This document shows positions 20,564 through 30,878 of a DNA stretch of 64,000 nt, piece by piece. The DNA lies in assembly GCA_025403435.1 (NCBI GenBank), contig CM046345.1, positions 6,948,235 to 7,012,234 of the forward strand, in the 5' to 3' direction. The notes beneath the pieces are model-generated. The model ran no database searches and had not been told where the DNA came from. It was given only the letters and a program-made list of their open reading frames with translations. The position numbers and the translations under genes were made by a program. This stretch comes from Artocarpus heterophyllus. Taxonomy: Eukaryota; Streptophyta; Magnoliopsida; Rosales; Moraceae. How positions within the stretch are numbered: position 1 is the stretch's first letter; each line of letters opens with the position of its first letter.

Positions 20564-23197
20564 ATGACTGGAGAAGAAGGTATGGCAGCCGGCATCACCA
20601 AATTTGATGGTTCAGATTTTTCCTATTGGAGGATGCAAGTAGAAGACTACCTGTACAGCAGAAAACTGCACTTGCCCTTGGGTAGTAAGCCCGAAGGCAT
20701 GAAGGATGAGGAGTGGAGTCTCCTTGATAGACATGTACTCGGTGTGATCCGTTTGACTTTGTCAAAGAACGTTGCCCACAACGTTGCGAAGGAGACCACT
20801 ACAGCAGGGATGATGAAGGCTCTGTCAGAGATGTATGAGAAGCCCTCAGCCAATAACAAGGTACATCTCATGAAGAAGCTCTTTAATTTAAAGATGTCTG
20901 AAGGTGCCTCGGTGGTAGAGCACCTGAACAGTTTCAACACCGTCCTAAACCAATTGGTCTCGGTAGAGATTAAATTCGATGATGAGATCAATGCTCTAAT
21001 CCTCTTGGCCTCGTTACCGAATAGCTGGGAACCCATGAGGGTGGCCATTACGAATTCTCTTGGGAGTGCAAAATTGAAGTTTGTTGATGTCAGAAATTCT
21101 ATTCTGGCGGAAGAAGTTCGCAGGAAGGACTCAGGAGAAGCCTCTTCGTCGAACTCAGCCCTTAATGTTGATAATAGGGGCAGGAAACTTGACAGGCAAT
21201 CCAACAGGGATAATGGCAGAAGAGGCAAGTCGAGGAATGGGAGAGGCAATTCAAGGAATGGTAGGACCATGGAGTGTTGGAATTGTGGGAAGACGGGCCA
21301 CTTGAAAAAGAACTGCAGGGCTCCAAGGAAGAACGAAGACAAGACCAATGACGCAGCTAACGCCGCCACTGAAGAGCAACATGATGCTTTAATCTTGTCA
21401 GTCGACAGTTCTTTTGATTCGTGGGTGATAGACTCAGGAGCATCATTCCACACCACAGCACACCGTCATGTCCTGGAGAACTACGTTGCTGGAAATCATG
21501 GTAAGGTATATCTCGCTGATGGAGAACCTTTGGATATAGTTGGCATTGGAGATGTCAGTTTAAAAATGCCTAATGGGTCGGTATGGAAGATTCATAAGGT
21601 GAGACATGTTCCTAAATTAATGCGCAACTTGATTTCGGTAGGGCAACTGGATGATACTGGACATAAAGTAACCTTCAATTGTGGAGGTTGGAAAGTCACG
21701 AAAGGAGCGATGGTTATTGCTCGGGGACGCAAGGCTGGAACTCTCTACATGAACTCTAGTTGCAAAGATACCATAGCAGTTGCTGATTCTGCTGCCAATA
21801 CCGAGCTATGGCATTATAGGCTCGGTCACATGAGTGAGAAGGGTATGAAGGTGCTTCACTGCAAAGAAAAACTACCGGGTTTGAAAACTGTTGATCACAG
21901 TTTGTGTGAAGCCTGCATCTTTGGTAAACAGAAGAGAGTTAGTTTCTCAAAGATGGGTAGAGAGCCTAAGTCCAGGAAATTAGAGCTAGTTCACACTGAT
22001 GTGTGGGGGCCTGCGCCGGTGACTTCCCTTGGTGGCGCAAACTACTATGTGACGTTCATAGATGACTCAAGCAGGAAGGTATGGGTTTACTTTCTGAAAA
22101 ACAAATCTGATGTCTTCGATGCTTTCAAGAGATGGAAAGCCATGGTGGAGAACGAGACAGATTTGAAGGTGAAGTGCTTGCAGTCTGACAATGGGGGAGA
22201 GTATCTAGGTGAAGATTTCAGGCGGTACTGTGCTGAGAATGGGATAAAGATGAGGAAGACCATTCCAGGGAAACCCCAACAGAATGGGGTAGCTGAGAGG
22301 ATGAACAGGACTTTAAACGAGCGTGCTAGGAGCATGAGGTTCCATGCAGGGCTGCCAAAGATGTTTTGGGCTGAGGCAATTAACACAGCCGCTCATCTGA
22401 TCAACAGAAGTCCATCCACACCACTGAAGTTTAAGCTACCGGAAGAAGTCTGGAGCCATAAACAGGTGAATCTCTCTTACTTGAGAGTGTTTGGTTGTGT
22501 TTCCTATGCACATATTGATTCTGCTGCTAGAAGTAAACTAGATGCCAAGTCAAAGAAGTGTTTTCTGGTTGGCTATGGCGGACTTGAGTTTGGTTATCGT
22601 CTCTGGGATGACCAAAGCCGGAAGATTATCAGGAGCAAGGATGTGATCTTCAACGAAGGTGTTCTGTACAAGGACAGAGACAGCACGGACTCCAGGGGTT
22701 CAGGTTCTGAGGACAAGAAGCCTGAGGTGATTCCATTGAAGGATCTTCCTGAAGTGGAGGTGCAAAATCCAGAGGTTGAAGACCAGGAAAACATAGCTCC
22801 AGAAGGAATCCAGAGGACTCCTGCCACACCAGTCAGGAGGTCTAGCAGGACAATCAGACCACCGCAGAGATACTCCCCAACTCTGCATTACATCTTGTTG
22901 ACCGACAAAGGTAAGCCAGAGAGCTTTGATGAAGCCGTGGAGGCTGGAGATTCGGTCAAGTGGGAGTTAGCCATGAGGGACGAGTTGGATCGGACATGGC
23001 AACTGGCAAAGTTACCACAGGGTAAAAAGTCCTTGCACAACAAAAGGGTATACCGGGTAAAAAATAAAAGTGCTGGCAGCAAACGGTATAAGGCAAGGTG
23101 GGTGGTAAAAGGATCCAGAGATATGCTCACCAAGATGGATCCGATTGAGAAACTGAAGTTGTGCGCAACTTCAGTTGGACTTCTCCAAGAGGCGTGA
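20564..23197 (+). CDS. Copia Gag-protease-integrase polyprotein, RT/RNase H deleted in frame
   Basis: A single 877-aa ORF. Gag (copia UBN2 type) occupies about residues 1-230, with a CCHC knuckle CWNCGKTGHLKKNC from 238. Protease active site DSGA is at about 290. The integrase HHCC zinc region spans about 416-453 and the catalytic triad is D479, D542, E578 with the usual 35-residue spacing between the last two. The integrase C-terminal part runs to about 710, followed by an acidic/Pro linker. Only the first few dozen residues of the RT region remain (KARWVVKG); these fuse directly to the last residues of the RNase H end (DMLTKMDPIEKLKLC), near 23105-23125, without loss of frame. The catalytic YVDD region and RNase H are gone. 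Gag, protease and integrase appear intact and could still assemble particles; reverse transcription would have to come from a related element. Confidence 0.95.
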   Translation: MTGEEGMAAGITKFDGSDFSYWRMQVEDYLYSRKLHLPLGSKPEGMKDEEWSLLDRHVLGVIRLTLSKNVAHNVAKETTTAGMMKALSEMYEKPSANNKVHLMKKLFNLKMSEGASVVEHLNSFNTVLNQLVSVEIKFDDEINALILLASLPNSWEPMRVAITNSLGSAKLKFVDVRNSILAEEVRRKDSGEASSSNSALNVDNRGRKLDRQSNRDNGRRGKSRNGRGNSRNGRTMECWNCGKTGHLKKNCRAPRKNEDKTNDAANAATEEQHDALILSVDSSFDSWVIDSGASFHTTAHRHVLENYVAGNHGKVYLADGEPLDIVGIGDVSLKMPNGSVWKIHKVRHVPKLMRNLISVGQLDDTGHKVTFNCGGWKVTKGAMVIARGRKAGTLYMNSSCKDTIAVADSAANTELWHYRLGHMSEKGMKVLHCKEKLPGLKTVDHSLCEACIFGKQKRVSFSKMGREPKSRKLELVHTDVWGPAPVTSLGGANYYVTFIDDSSRKVWVYFLKNKSDVFDAFKRWKAMVENETDLKVKCLQSDNGGEYLGEDFRRYCAENGIKMRKTIPGKPQQNGVAERMNRTLNERARSMRFHAGLPKMFWAEAINTAAHLINRSPSTPLKFKLPEEVWSHKQVNLSYLRVFGCVSYAHIDSAARSKLDAKSKKCFLVGYGGLEFGYRLWDDQSRKIIRSKDVIFNEGVLYKDRDSTDSRGSGSEDKKPEVIPLKDLPEVEVQNPEVEDQENIAPEGIQRTPATPVRRSSRTIRPPQRYSPTLHYILLTDKGKPESFDEAVEAGDSVKWELAMRDELDRTWQLAKLPQGKKSLHNKRVYRVKNKSAGSKRYKARWVVKGSRDMLTKMDPIEKLKLCATSVGLLQEA

Positions 23198-23237
23198 GAA
23201 GTCGTTGCCGCTACAGTGTGAGACATGGTGAATTGAT

Positions 23238-23256
23238 TAGTCTCCAAGTGGGAGAT
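23238..23256 (+). promoter_or_regulatory. Polypurine tract region of the copia element
   Basis: ...AGTCTCCAAGTGGGAGAT immediately before the 3' LTR, the usual copia arrangement. Confidence 0.7.
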
Positions 23257-24051
23257 TGTTGCAGATGTAAAGCCAAATCAAGTTGACAACCCAGCAAAAG
23301 GAAGGAAAAGGGAGAAAATCGCGTCCTCGAAGGAAGAGAGCAAGCGCCGCGGCTCTGGCAGAAGAGCGCCGCGGCGCTGGGATGAGGGCGCCTAGGCGCC
23401 ATGTGGAGAGCGCCTAGGCGCCAGGTGAATTGCGCCTAGGCGCAATGTGGCAAGCGCCTAGGCGCCAAGGGCTTTAAGCCTAGGCATCGTGAGGATGGCG
23501 CCTAGGCGCCAGGTGAAGAGCGCCTAGGCGCCGCAGGGGAGCGCCGCAGCGCTCGTTTCGAGCGCCGCGGCGCTGACGCGCTGTGCTGCGCGATGTGTTT
23601 TGAATCAAAGTCGAATTCAAAGGTCCCAAAAATAGGAAACCACTAGGGTTTCCCATTAGTTGCTATTTTCTCCTCCTTTGGTTATAAATAGACACAAGGT
23701 GGCTAGGGTTGTGTGTGTGAAAACTGTGTGTGAAAAGTGTGAGTGGCATAATTTTGTGAGAGGCAAAATTCTTGAGAGCTCTATCCTTGAGAGAGAAAAA
23801 ATTCCCATTGGGTGTTAGATAGAAGAGAGTTTTGGTAAGCACAATTTGTGAGTGTGTGAGAAACTGCTCTTGTAATCTGTAATCTCCTTCATCATAGTGG
23901 AATCTGCAAGCGGCAGAAACAGGACGTAGTCTCAATTTGGACGAACCTGTATAAAAATTTGGTGTCTCTTTTTCTTCTTTTCTCCTATTTATTTTCTGCA
24001 ATTGTTCGTTCTTGCGATCCTTGGAATTAGGAGTCATCTAATTCCCCAACA
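23257..24051 (+). repeat. 3' LTR of the copia element
   Basis: 795 bp. Longer than the 5' LTR mainly through an extra TTTCGAGCGCCGCGGCGCTG-type unit near 23556-23575, so the palindrome cluster differs by one unit between the two LTRs. Confidence 0.92.
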
Positions 24052-24214
24052 TGGGTTGGTGTTGGATAATCCATTTTCCGAGCTCGATACCGGTCCCGGT
24101 GGAGTCCATAGGAAGCGTAAAGAAAGTAAGAATAGTCTTAGAAATTTGTTCAGTCAAATGTCTTCAAGGAGATTTACTGAGGCCAAAATTCCACAAGACA
24201 GTGATCATTTCTGA

Positions 24215-25806
24215 TTTTTTTTTTTTTTTTGTGTTAATCCGATCACATTTTTTATGATATTGAGTGTTCCAATTTTTCTATTTTTATCAACAAAAAATTT
24301 ATTTTATGCTTTCTAGGAGGATAGGAACTAGGAATATAAAAACAGAACAAGGATGAGTAACATATTATTGTTTTTCTATGAAATGAAAATAATTTTCCAC
24401 TGAAATTTCATACGACCAACTTCCAAAGAATCTGCTGGCTTGATAAATATATTTTAAGTGGAATTTATATTCTTAAATGAATGCATTAATGTAATAATCG
24501 TAATCCCGTTAAAATTTGAAATTTTTTATCATGGCTTTCTTTTCTGTGCTTTCTTCATTTATTTTCATGGCCTGATTAGTTTAAGCATTGCTTACTGCTA
24601 TGGATGCTGCTTAATTACGCAGCTATAAAACGGCATTGAAAAATGTTGGATGTCGTAAAAGCGTACGGTATCTTTTTCACCATCTTCTCGACGTTTCGAG
24701 TCGAGGGCTCGAGAAGAATTTGACACCCAACAAGTGGAGAGAGCTTTACCATAGGATTCTCTCCTTATGTCACATACAAGACGATACGCATAGTCGCCCT
24801 GTAAAAAAGAGTGTGTTATTCCAAATGCAATAACTTTGCATACGGAAAAGTCCATCTGATTCCCGTCAGAATTATTGGGGGAAGCTCTAATACCCTTTTC
24901 AAGTGTCTCAACACAACACAACTGTTGAGTGGGGTGATCTAAGGATAATAGAGTATCATGATAGATCCGTAGTTAAATATTGAGTATTGGGCAACTCTCT
25001 TTATGGGTCTTAAATGTAAAGATTTGTTTTTATCAGTTTAATACTCGATTTAGAGTGCTTGGGAACACATCCCTACATGTTTTTACTGGGGTTGGGTTAT
25101 GTGCTCCTCGTCGAGGAATAGGACCCTACTATAGGGTCTTAAGCGATCATTCTTGTTAACGTTTAGAAAGACCCTAATGGCCCGAAAATATGCTAACCTG
25201 GGTTGACAAAGACAAACAAGAAAATAAAAATTTGAGGACAATTCACATTTGAGAGTGGGAAAAACTGTCAATACTGTCATCAACCAAATTATTTCTGTGG
25301 AATTAAGCTTCTGTACCTATTTAATTACAACACTTTAGAAGTGATATGCTTTATAATATGCAAGCCACGCTCTACCCTTAACAAAAGGGAAATAGATCCT
25401 TTGCAATTACATAATCCAAGAATAACTTTCTACTATTTTGTTATGTATCTTAACACACGTCACTCTACATGATTAACCAGTGAATTCAGAAGTACTAGTT
25501 GTACATACGTATATCACTTATTTATCGATCAAAATAGTAAATCACACACACATATTTATCTCTTTTTTTTGGTATATATACACCCCATGTGCTTCGTAAC
25601 CCAAATAAATCTTAACATAGACTTATCAAGTAATGAACCTGGGAGCTAAAGCCCCTTAACTCCCCTCCCAGCGCTGGGCTAATCCCAGCGGGTATATATA
25701 CATTTACATATATATATATATATGACAGGATAATACAATCCAAGATTAGTATTTAATGTGCTTTGAAAGTCTTCCAGTTGCAGAGCTCAAACCCCTTGCG
25801 CCTTTG
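24215..25806. other. Intergenic DNA without recognised gene
   Basis: About 1.6 kb, AT-rich. The short ORFs on both strands at 24598-24921 have no recognisable content. Near 25645-25690 there is a small GC-rich hairpin (CCCAGCGCTGGG and a nearby CCCAGCGGG) followed by (TA)n at about 25700-25723. Confidence 0.5.
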
Positions 25807-26170
25807 CTAGATAAAGCTGTTGGCATCAGCATTAACATCATCACAAACTTGGGTGCTGTTAAAAGAAGTACCATTCATGACATAACTGCCATCATGATCT
25901 TCGCCGGCACTCGATTGCTCGTGCTCTAAAACTTGGACATTCTCCCGAAACTGAGAGTGATTCTGCTTCTTCTTCGCGTGGCTGATCTTGTTTTGATCAA
26001 CATGCATGATCTTCCTTGATATCTTCTGTTTCGCGAGAACTATTGATGTTCATCGTCCTCGAGTTCCTGAAGAACATCGGGGCGTTCCCGTAGCGCGGCA
26101 CGTCGGTCGTCACCGCGCTCGGAGTCCTCACCAATCTCGTTATGTAGTCATAGTAATCGTTGGACGACAT
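25807..26170 (-). CDS. Small gene of unknown function, possibly frameshifted
   Basis: ATG at 26170 opens a 57-codon frame (MSSNDYYDYITRLVR...) ending at a TGA at 25997-25999. It has a polar, Arg/Tyr-rich start, a PRYGNAPMFFRN segment and an acidic end. A second frame overlaps that stop and continues to 25807 (NKISHAKKKQNHSQF..., Asn/Asp/Ser-rich). If one base was gained or lost near 25997-26010 the product would be about 120 aa; otherwise it is a 57-aa protein. A TATA box sits about 45 bp upstream of the ATG, which supports a real transcription unit. I do not recognise a family and no intron border is evident at the frame change. Confidence 0.4.
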
Positions 26171-26210
26171 GGTTGCAAGTATGTGTGAAAAAGTTAACAA
26201 AAGTTTGGAA

Positions 26211-26217
26211 ATTTATA
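26211..26217 (-). promoter_or_regulatory. TATA box upstream of the small unknown gene
   Basis: The minus strand reads CTATAAATTTCC about 45 bp before the ATG at 26170. Confidence 0.5.
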
Positions 26218-26633
26218 GGCAGATGGGTTTTTTTTTTCCCTAAGTGACAAGGTTTGCATCTAATTCTCCATCTTTTGTCTATTCCAGAAAATGGATTCAG
26301 ATTTATGAAAAGAATATGTTTGGCCGAAAAGGAGTTGAGGCTGAAAAAATGGAAGTTCCTTTCTGAGCTAGCTAATCACATGATCACCTCCACGTATGGA
26401 GTTAGGAAGATTTTATATATATATATATATATAATTAGTTTTCTACGAGATAAGATATGTGTAAAATGAATTTTTAGGTATATATCCTTTTCCCATGGAT
26501 CATAGTAGGGTAGATTTTTTTTTTTTGGCAATTTATGTGTTGGATAGATTGGTTTACGTTTTATGTTCTAAAAAGAAAGTTAAATCTTGCCAAATATTAA
26601 GAACTGGGTCCACTTTTTGGCGTTGAGCTTAAA

Positions 26634-26797
26634 GATGTATTTAGAATGTTAGTTAAAATTAATTAGTTTTAAGTAACTACTATTTAAAACACTCAATAGT
26701 TATAATAAAAAGTAAAAATTGATAAAGTGTAAAACTTTTGTATACTATAGTTTTTAAACAAAAAACTTTAACTTTAAGGAACTTGTCAAACACCCTA
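26634..26797. mobile_element. Dispersed MITE, degenerate copy
   Basis: Left part TTAGAATGTTAGTTAAAATT, core AAAGTGTAAAACTTTTGTATACTATAG, right end TTGTCAAACACCCTAATT. Same order of motifs as the better preserved copies. Confidence 0.5.
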
Positions 26798-27404
26798 ATT
26801 CTACTTGTAAGTTTATTAAAAAAAAGTGTTTATTTATTGAGAAAAATATTAAAAAAAAGGAAATAATATTTTAAAAAAATCTTTTTAATGACTAGAGTAA
26901 ATAGTAGATTTTAAAATATTTAAAGTCAATTTATTAGGTATATAATTTATTTATTAGGAGTAGTAATTATTTATTTTCTAACTGTAGGAGTAGATATTTT
27001 GTTTACAAAATATTTTAAAACATACTATCTACTACTTTATTTTTTTTTTTTTCAAAAATACTATCTACTCCAAATTCTGTAACTATATTTTAATTTTCCT
27101 TACACATTCAAGTATGTAATAATCTAGCTAGCATGAATTATGATGTTTTAGTAATAGCAAACATAATCCCTTTAAAACAGGTTTAAAATACACTTTAAAA
27201 AGTGGCATTTTATCCATCTTGACATTAATATTATTTATTTATAGTTGCGAGAAAAATAGGACATTACTAGTGATAATAGGTGTTTTTAACTATTAATGTA
27301 TTTAAAATCATATTAATTAAAATAAAAAAATCCAAATATAACCGAATTTAACATGAGTATAACAATCTAAATAAAACTATATTAACATGTGCTTGACAAT
27401 GTAA

Positions 27405-27528
27405 TTAGAATTAAAAGTTGAAATAATTTTATTGTAGCATGTAAGGCTTTATACTATAGCTTATTCTTGTTTTACACTGTAACAGTTTCAATTATATAGT
27501 TAGATCGAGGTTGCCAAACATACTCGTA
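27405..27528. mobile_element. Dispersed MITE, degenerate copy
   Basis: TGTAGCATGTAAGGCTTTATACTATAGC ... TTACACTGTAACAGTTTC ... TTGCCAAACATACTCG. The core and right end agree with the family; the left end is unclear. Confidence 0.45.
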
Positions 27529-27667
27529 TAATATTTTGTCAAATCTTTGGAGTAAAATTCTCATTATAGTTTTGATAAATACAACCTCAATAAAAATAGT
27601 GGCGTTTTCATCCTTGCAAGCCAGTAGCAACTAGCAACTAGCAACTAGCAAGGGTGCCCAACAGTCG

Positions 27668-29773
27668 ATGACGGTAGCTGCACACACCCTTTCTCCCTCC
27701 AAAACTCCAACTGCCATAACTACCATTTCCGAGTTCCCACAGAATCCCAAAACCTTAATTCTTCAACAATGCAAGACCATCAAAGACCTCAACCAAATCC
27801 ACGCCCACCTCCTCAAAAGCCGCCTCCTCCACACCCCTGCCGTTGCCGAGAACCTCCTCGAGTCTGCCGCCATTCTTCTTCCGGACGCCATGGACTACGC
27901 TCTCTCCATTTTCCGCCACATCGAAGAACCCGATTCCTCAGCTTATAATGTCATGATCCGAGGACACATATACAACAAGTCCAACCATGATGCCATTCTT
28001 CTTTTCAAACACATGCTTGAAAACTCGGTCTGGCCAGGCGAATTTACGTTTCCTAGCGTCTTGAAAGCCTGCTCTTGGCTTGGAGCGTTGCGTGAGGGAG
28101 AACAGATTCATGCCCAGATTGCGAAATACCCCGGGTTTAAGTCAAATGGGTTTATCCAAAACACTCTGATTCACATGTATGCGTGTTGCGGCGAATTCGA
28201 GGTTGCTTGGAATGTGTTTGATGGAATGCCGCAGAAAGATATTTTTGCGTGGAATTCGATGTTGGCAGGTTATGTGAAGAACGAGCGTTGGGATGAGGTT
28301 TTGAGGCTGTTTCGCCAGATTCGGGAATCAGGTGTCGGGTTTGACGAGGTCACGTTGATTAGCGTCTTGACAGCGTGCGGGCGAGCGGGCGATTTGGAGT
28401 TAGGGGAGTGGATTGGTGAGTATGTAGAGACAAATGGGTTGAAGCGTAAGCTTGCGTTGATTACTTCTCTGATAGACATGTATGGAAAATGCGGTCAGGT
28501 TGATACTGCGAGGAGATTGTTCAACAGAATGGATCGACGGGATGTTGTTGCTTGGAGTGCCATGATTTCCGGCTATAGCCAAGTGAATCGGTGTAGGGAA
28601 GCACTTGATTTGTTCAAGGAAATGCAAGAGACCAATGTGGAACCGAACGAGGTTACCATGGTTAGCGTGCTTTATTCCTGTGCCGTCCTCGGAGCTTTTG
28701 AAACCGGTAAATGGGTCCATTTCTACATAAAGAAGAAGAAAATGAAGCTCACCGTTATCCTCGGAACTGCACTAATCGATTTCTATGCAAAATGCGGATC
28801 CATAGAAGGTTCGATTGAGGTGTTTGATAAAATGCCTTACAGAAATGTGTTTTCGTGGACGGCGCTTATTCAAGGTTTGGCTAGTAATGGTCAAGGTAAA
28901 AAGGCGCTTGAGTACTTCCAATTAATGAGGGAAAAGAACATCAATCCCAACGACGTAACTTTTATTGGCGTTCTTTCCGCTTGTAGTCACGCGGGTCTGG
29001 TTGAAGAGGGCCGAAAACTTTTCATCAGCATGAGTACTGAGTACAGCATTCAACCACGGATCGAACACTATGGCTGTATGGTTGATATCTTGGGACGAGC
29101 TGGTTTGATTCAAGAGGCATGCGAGTTTGTAAAGAACATGCCTATCCGGCCAAATGCCGTTGTTTGGAGGACGCTTTTGGCTTCTTGCAGGGCCCATAAA
29201 AATGTTGAAATTGGCGAAGAGTCTCTAAAGAACATAATCAGATTGGAGCCTGCTCATAGTGGGGATTACATCCTTCTATCGAATCTTTACGCATCATTGG
29301 GAAGGCGCAACGACGCACTAAGCGTTAGGAATCAAATGAAAGAGAAAAGGGCCAATAAGACGGCTCCTGGCTGCAGCCTAATTGAGTTGGATGCAGTTAT
29401 CTACGAGTTTTTTGCCGAGGACAACGGATATCCACACTCACAGGAGGTTTACAATGCAACTGAAGACATGATGAGGCAGATCAAGTCAGCTGGCTATGTG
29501 CCCAACACGGCAGATGCTAGACTAGATGCAGAGGAAGAAGATAAGGAAGCATCGGTGTCTCATCACAGTGAGAAACTCGCCATCGCTTTTGGTCTTATCA
29601 GAACCTCTCCGGGAACTACAATTAGAGTATCCAAGAATCTTAGAGTTTGCACTGACTGCCACAACGCAGTTAAACTAATATCAATGGTATACAAAAGAGA
29701 GATTGTTTTGAGGGATAGGAACCGCTTCCATCATTTCAAAGAAGGGTCATGTTCCTGCAATGACTACTGGTGA
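27668..29773 (+). CDS. DYW-class PPR protein (organellar RNA editing factor type)
   Basis: Intronless ORF of 701 codons, as usual for plant PLS-class PPR genes. Such proteins bind specific organellar RNAs, and the DYW domain is a cytidine deaminase acting in C-to-U editing. The N-terminus (about 1-35, Ser/Thr/Pro-rich, few acids) looks like an organelle targeting peptide. PPR motifs run from about residue 40 to 500, including repeated WNSMLAGYV-, WSAMISGYS- and WTALIQGLA-type motifs. E/E+ segments follow, then the DYW domain: deaminase HSE at 633-635, CTDC at 661-664, and the C-terminal GSCSCNDYW. The final CSCNDYW differs by one residue from the common CSCRDYW. No frame breaks. The start at 27668 is the first ATG of the frame. 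I cannot assign the editing site or a gene name. Confidence 0.93.
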   Translation: MTVAAHTLSPSKTPTAITTISEFPQNPKTLILQQCKTIKDLNQIHAHLLKSRLLHTPAVAENLLESAAILLPDAMDYALSIFRHIEEPDSSAYNVMIRGHIYNKSNHDAILLFKHMLENSVWPGEFTFPSVLKACSWLGALREGEQIHAQIAKYPGFKSNGFIQNTLIHMYACCGEFEVAWNVFDGMPQKDIFAWNSMLAGYVKNERWDEVLRLFRQIRESGVGFDEVTLISVLTACGRAGDLELGEWIGEYVETNGLKRKLALITSLIDMYGKCGQVDTARRLFNRMDRRDVVAWSAMISGYSQVNRCREALDLFKEMQETNVEPNEVTMVSVLYSCAVLGAFETGKWVHFYIKKKKMKLTVILGTALIDFYAKCGSIEGSIEVFDKMPYRNVFSWTALIQGLASNGQGKKALEYFQLMREKNINPNDVTFIGVLSACSHAGLVEEGRKLFISMSTEYSIQPRIEHYGCMVDILGRAGLIQEACEFVKNMPIRPNAVVWRTLLASCRAHKNVEIGEESLKNIIRLEPAHSGDYILLSNLYASLGRRNDALSVRNQMKEKRANKTAPGCSLIELDAVIYEFFAEDNGYPHSQEVYNATEDMMRQIKSAGYVPNTADARLDAEEEDKEASVSHHSEKLAIAFGLIRTSPGTTIRVSKNLRVCTDCHNAVKLISMVYKREIVLRDRNRFHHFKEGSCSCNDYW

Positions 29774-30836
29774 ATCTCAACTATCTTCAATATTTATGTT
29801 TTTTTGGACTTGGAAAATTTTGTATTGGCTAATTGCACACAAGCATTTTGTCTTTGAAGGCTCGGCATTGCATTTTCAAAGACCCTTTTGACATATAAAA
29901 TTGAAAACAATGGTTTTATAAATTGTTTAGATCTTAAAGCAGAACTATTATGCATTTTTTGGATGATCTTTCTCTGCTTTGTTTTTCTATCCTTTGCTGT
30001 GTATACTAAATTGTTGCAATTTGTAAAGAGAAATTTTGTTGAATGCCACCAAGTTTCACCTTCAGATTTATGCCACATATATTCGAGTTTCAATTTTGTG
30101 ACACAAATAAACAGGTTTAAGGTCAACAAAACGTTACAAAAATCTGAACAACCATGAAAAAAAAGTTGACATAAATTTAAAAACATATAAAGTTGTGGCA
30201 TGTCACCTCATTTTCCTGCAATAGTACTGCAGAAAAATGCATTTTATATCTGGTTGTGATAAGGTGCCAGGTATTTCTTTCCGGGTCCATTAAGATCAAA
30301 TGGAGGATTACACTGGTAAAGTCATGTCGTAGAAACGGGGGCACTTTCAATCATTCCAATCAGATTTTGTCACTTTATTTTTATCCACAGTCAAAAAAAT
30401 TGTAGTACTTAATGGTGATATTCAACATTTCTTTAGGGAACAAAGATTAGATATTCTTGATTCATATTCAATACACATGGTTTACATGTAACCAATTTTC
30501 ATGTCAATTAATTTGGCACTTGTATTTGCCGCCAAATTTCCCATCACCCTCACAATCCGTGAAAAAACAGCTTGGTGTTTTGCGACTCACATGCCAAGCC
30601 GACAAGCTAAAAGATACCAGCACCGTAAAAGCTAGCCTAGGTCACGTTTATTCAATCTTCTAAGCATTCTTATTGACAATTTCTCTATATCGTTTCAATT
30701 TTATCGGATGTCTCCAAAGGGTTTGTCAATTTTGCGTAGTTTTGTAGTTTTTTGGTTCTGATGTGATTTTGACTAAACCTTACATTAAAAAATATGCAGC
30801 TGCTCTTAAAGAATAAAGAGTAATGGAATTCGGGAA

Positions 30837-30878
<42 letters not shown>

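Larger units (their letters stand above)
19753..24051 (+). mobile_element. Ty1/copia LTR retrotransposon, deletion derivative
   Basis: 4299 bp flanked by the perfect 5-bp duplication TGGGT (19748-19752 and 24052-24056). LTRs are 777 bp (19753-20529) and 795 bp (23257-24051), TGTTGCAG...CCCCAACA. Primer-binding site TGGTATCAGAGC follows the 5' LTR, and a purine-rich tract (AAGTGGGAGA) precedes the 3' LTR. By eye the LTRs differ at about ten bases plus an 18-bp length difference in the GC-rich section, so it is older than the 9.1-kb element but still young. The coding part lacks reverse transcriptase and RNase H, so it cannot move by itself. Confidence 0.95.
19428..24214 (+). pseudogene. Small plant gene of unknown function, split by a copia element
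   Basis: The ORF begins at 19428 (MKKRLELED...) and reads 108 codons to 19752, where the copia 5' LTR begins. The same frame resumes after the second target-site copy at 24057 and ends at 24214. The two host parts total 483 nt, an exact multiple of three, so the gene was an intact 160-aa, intronless gene before insertion. The N-terminal part has a DKREIEIIKAVAHAW helix, then a Ser-rich linker, a WDFGQSLWDSYEIV stretch, and a basic C-terminus with RKRKESKNSLRNLF. I recognise the style of a plant-specific uncharacterised protein but no named domain; nuclear location is only a guess from the basic cluster. With the insertion the ORF now runs from the host part into the LTR and stops at 19913. 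The 9.1-kb element also sits about 220 bp upstream, so its promoter region is disrupted too. Confidence 0.85.
26218..27667. other. AT-rich intergenic DNA upstream of the DYW PPR gene
   Basis: No gene seen. Contains a (TA)n stretch (26414-26433), two MITE copies (listed separately), a near-perfect tandem repeat AGCAACT x4 at about 27626-27652 just before the PPR start, and AT-rich degenerate inverted repeats around 26820-27060. Confidence 0.5.

Noticed and set aside
20647..21456. 269-codon minus-strand ORF
   Set aside because: Antisense shadow of the copia gag region. The sense frame has clear gag, CCHC and protease motifs.
24598..24921. 107-codon minus-strand ORF between copia element and 26 kb gene
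   Set aside because: No recognisable domain, no promoter or intron signal, and a competing plus-strand frame. Not supported as a gene.
29794..30201. 135-codon minus-strand ORF downstream of the DYW PPR gene
   Set aside because: Composition is Phe/Lys/Cys-rich random-looking and it lies in the expected 3' UTR of the PPR gene.
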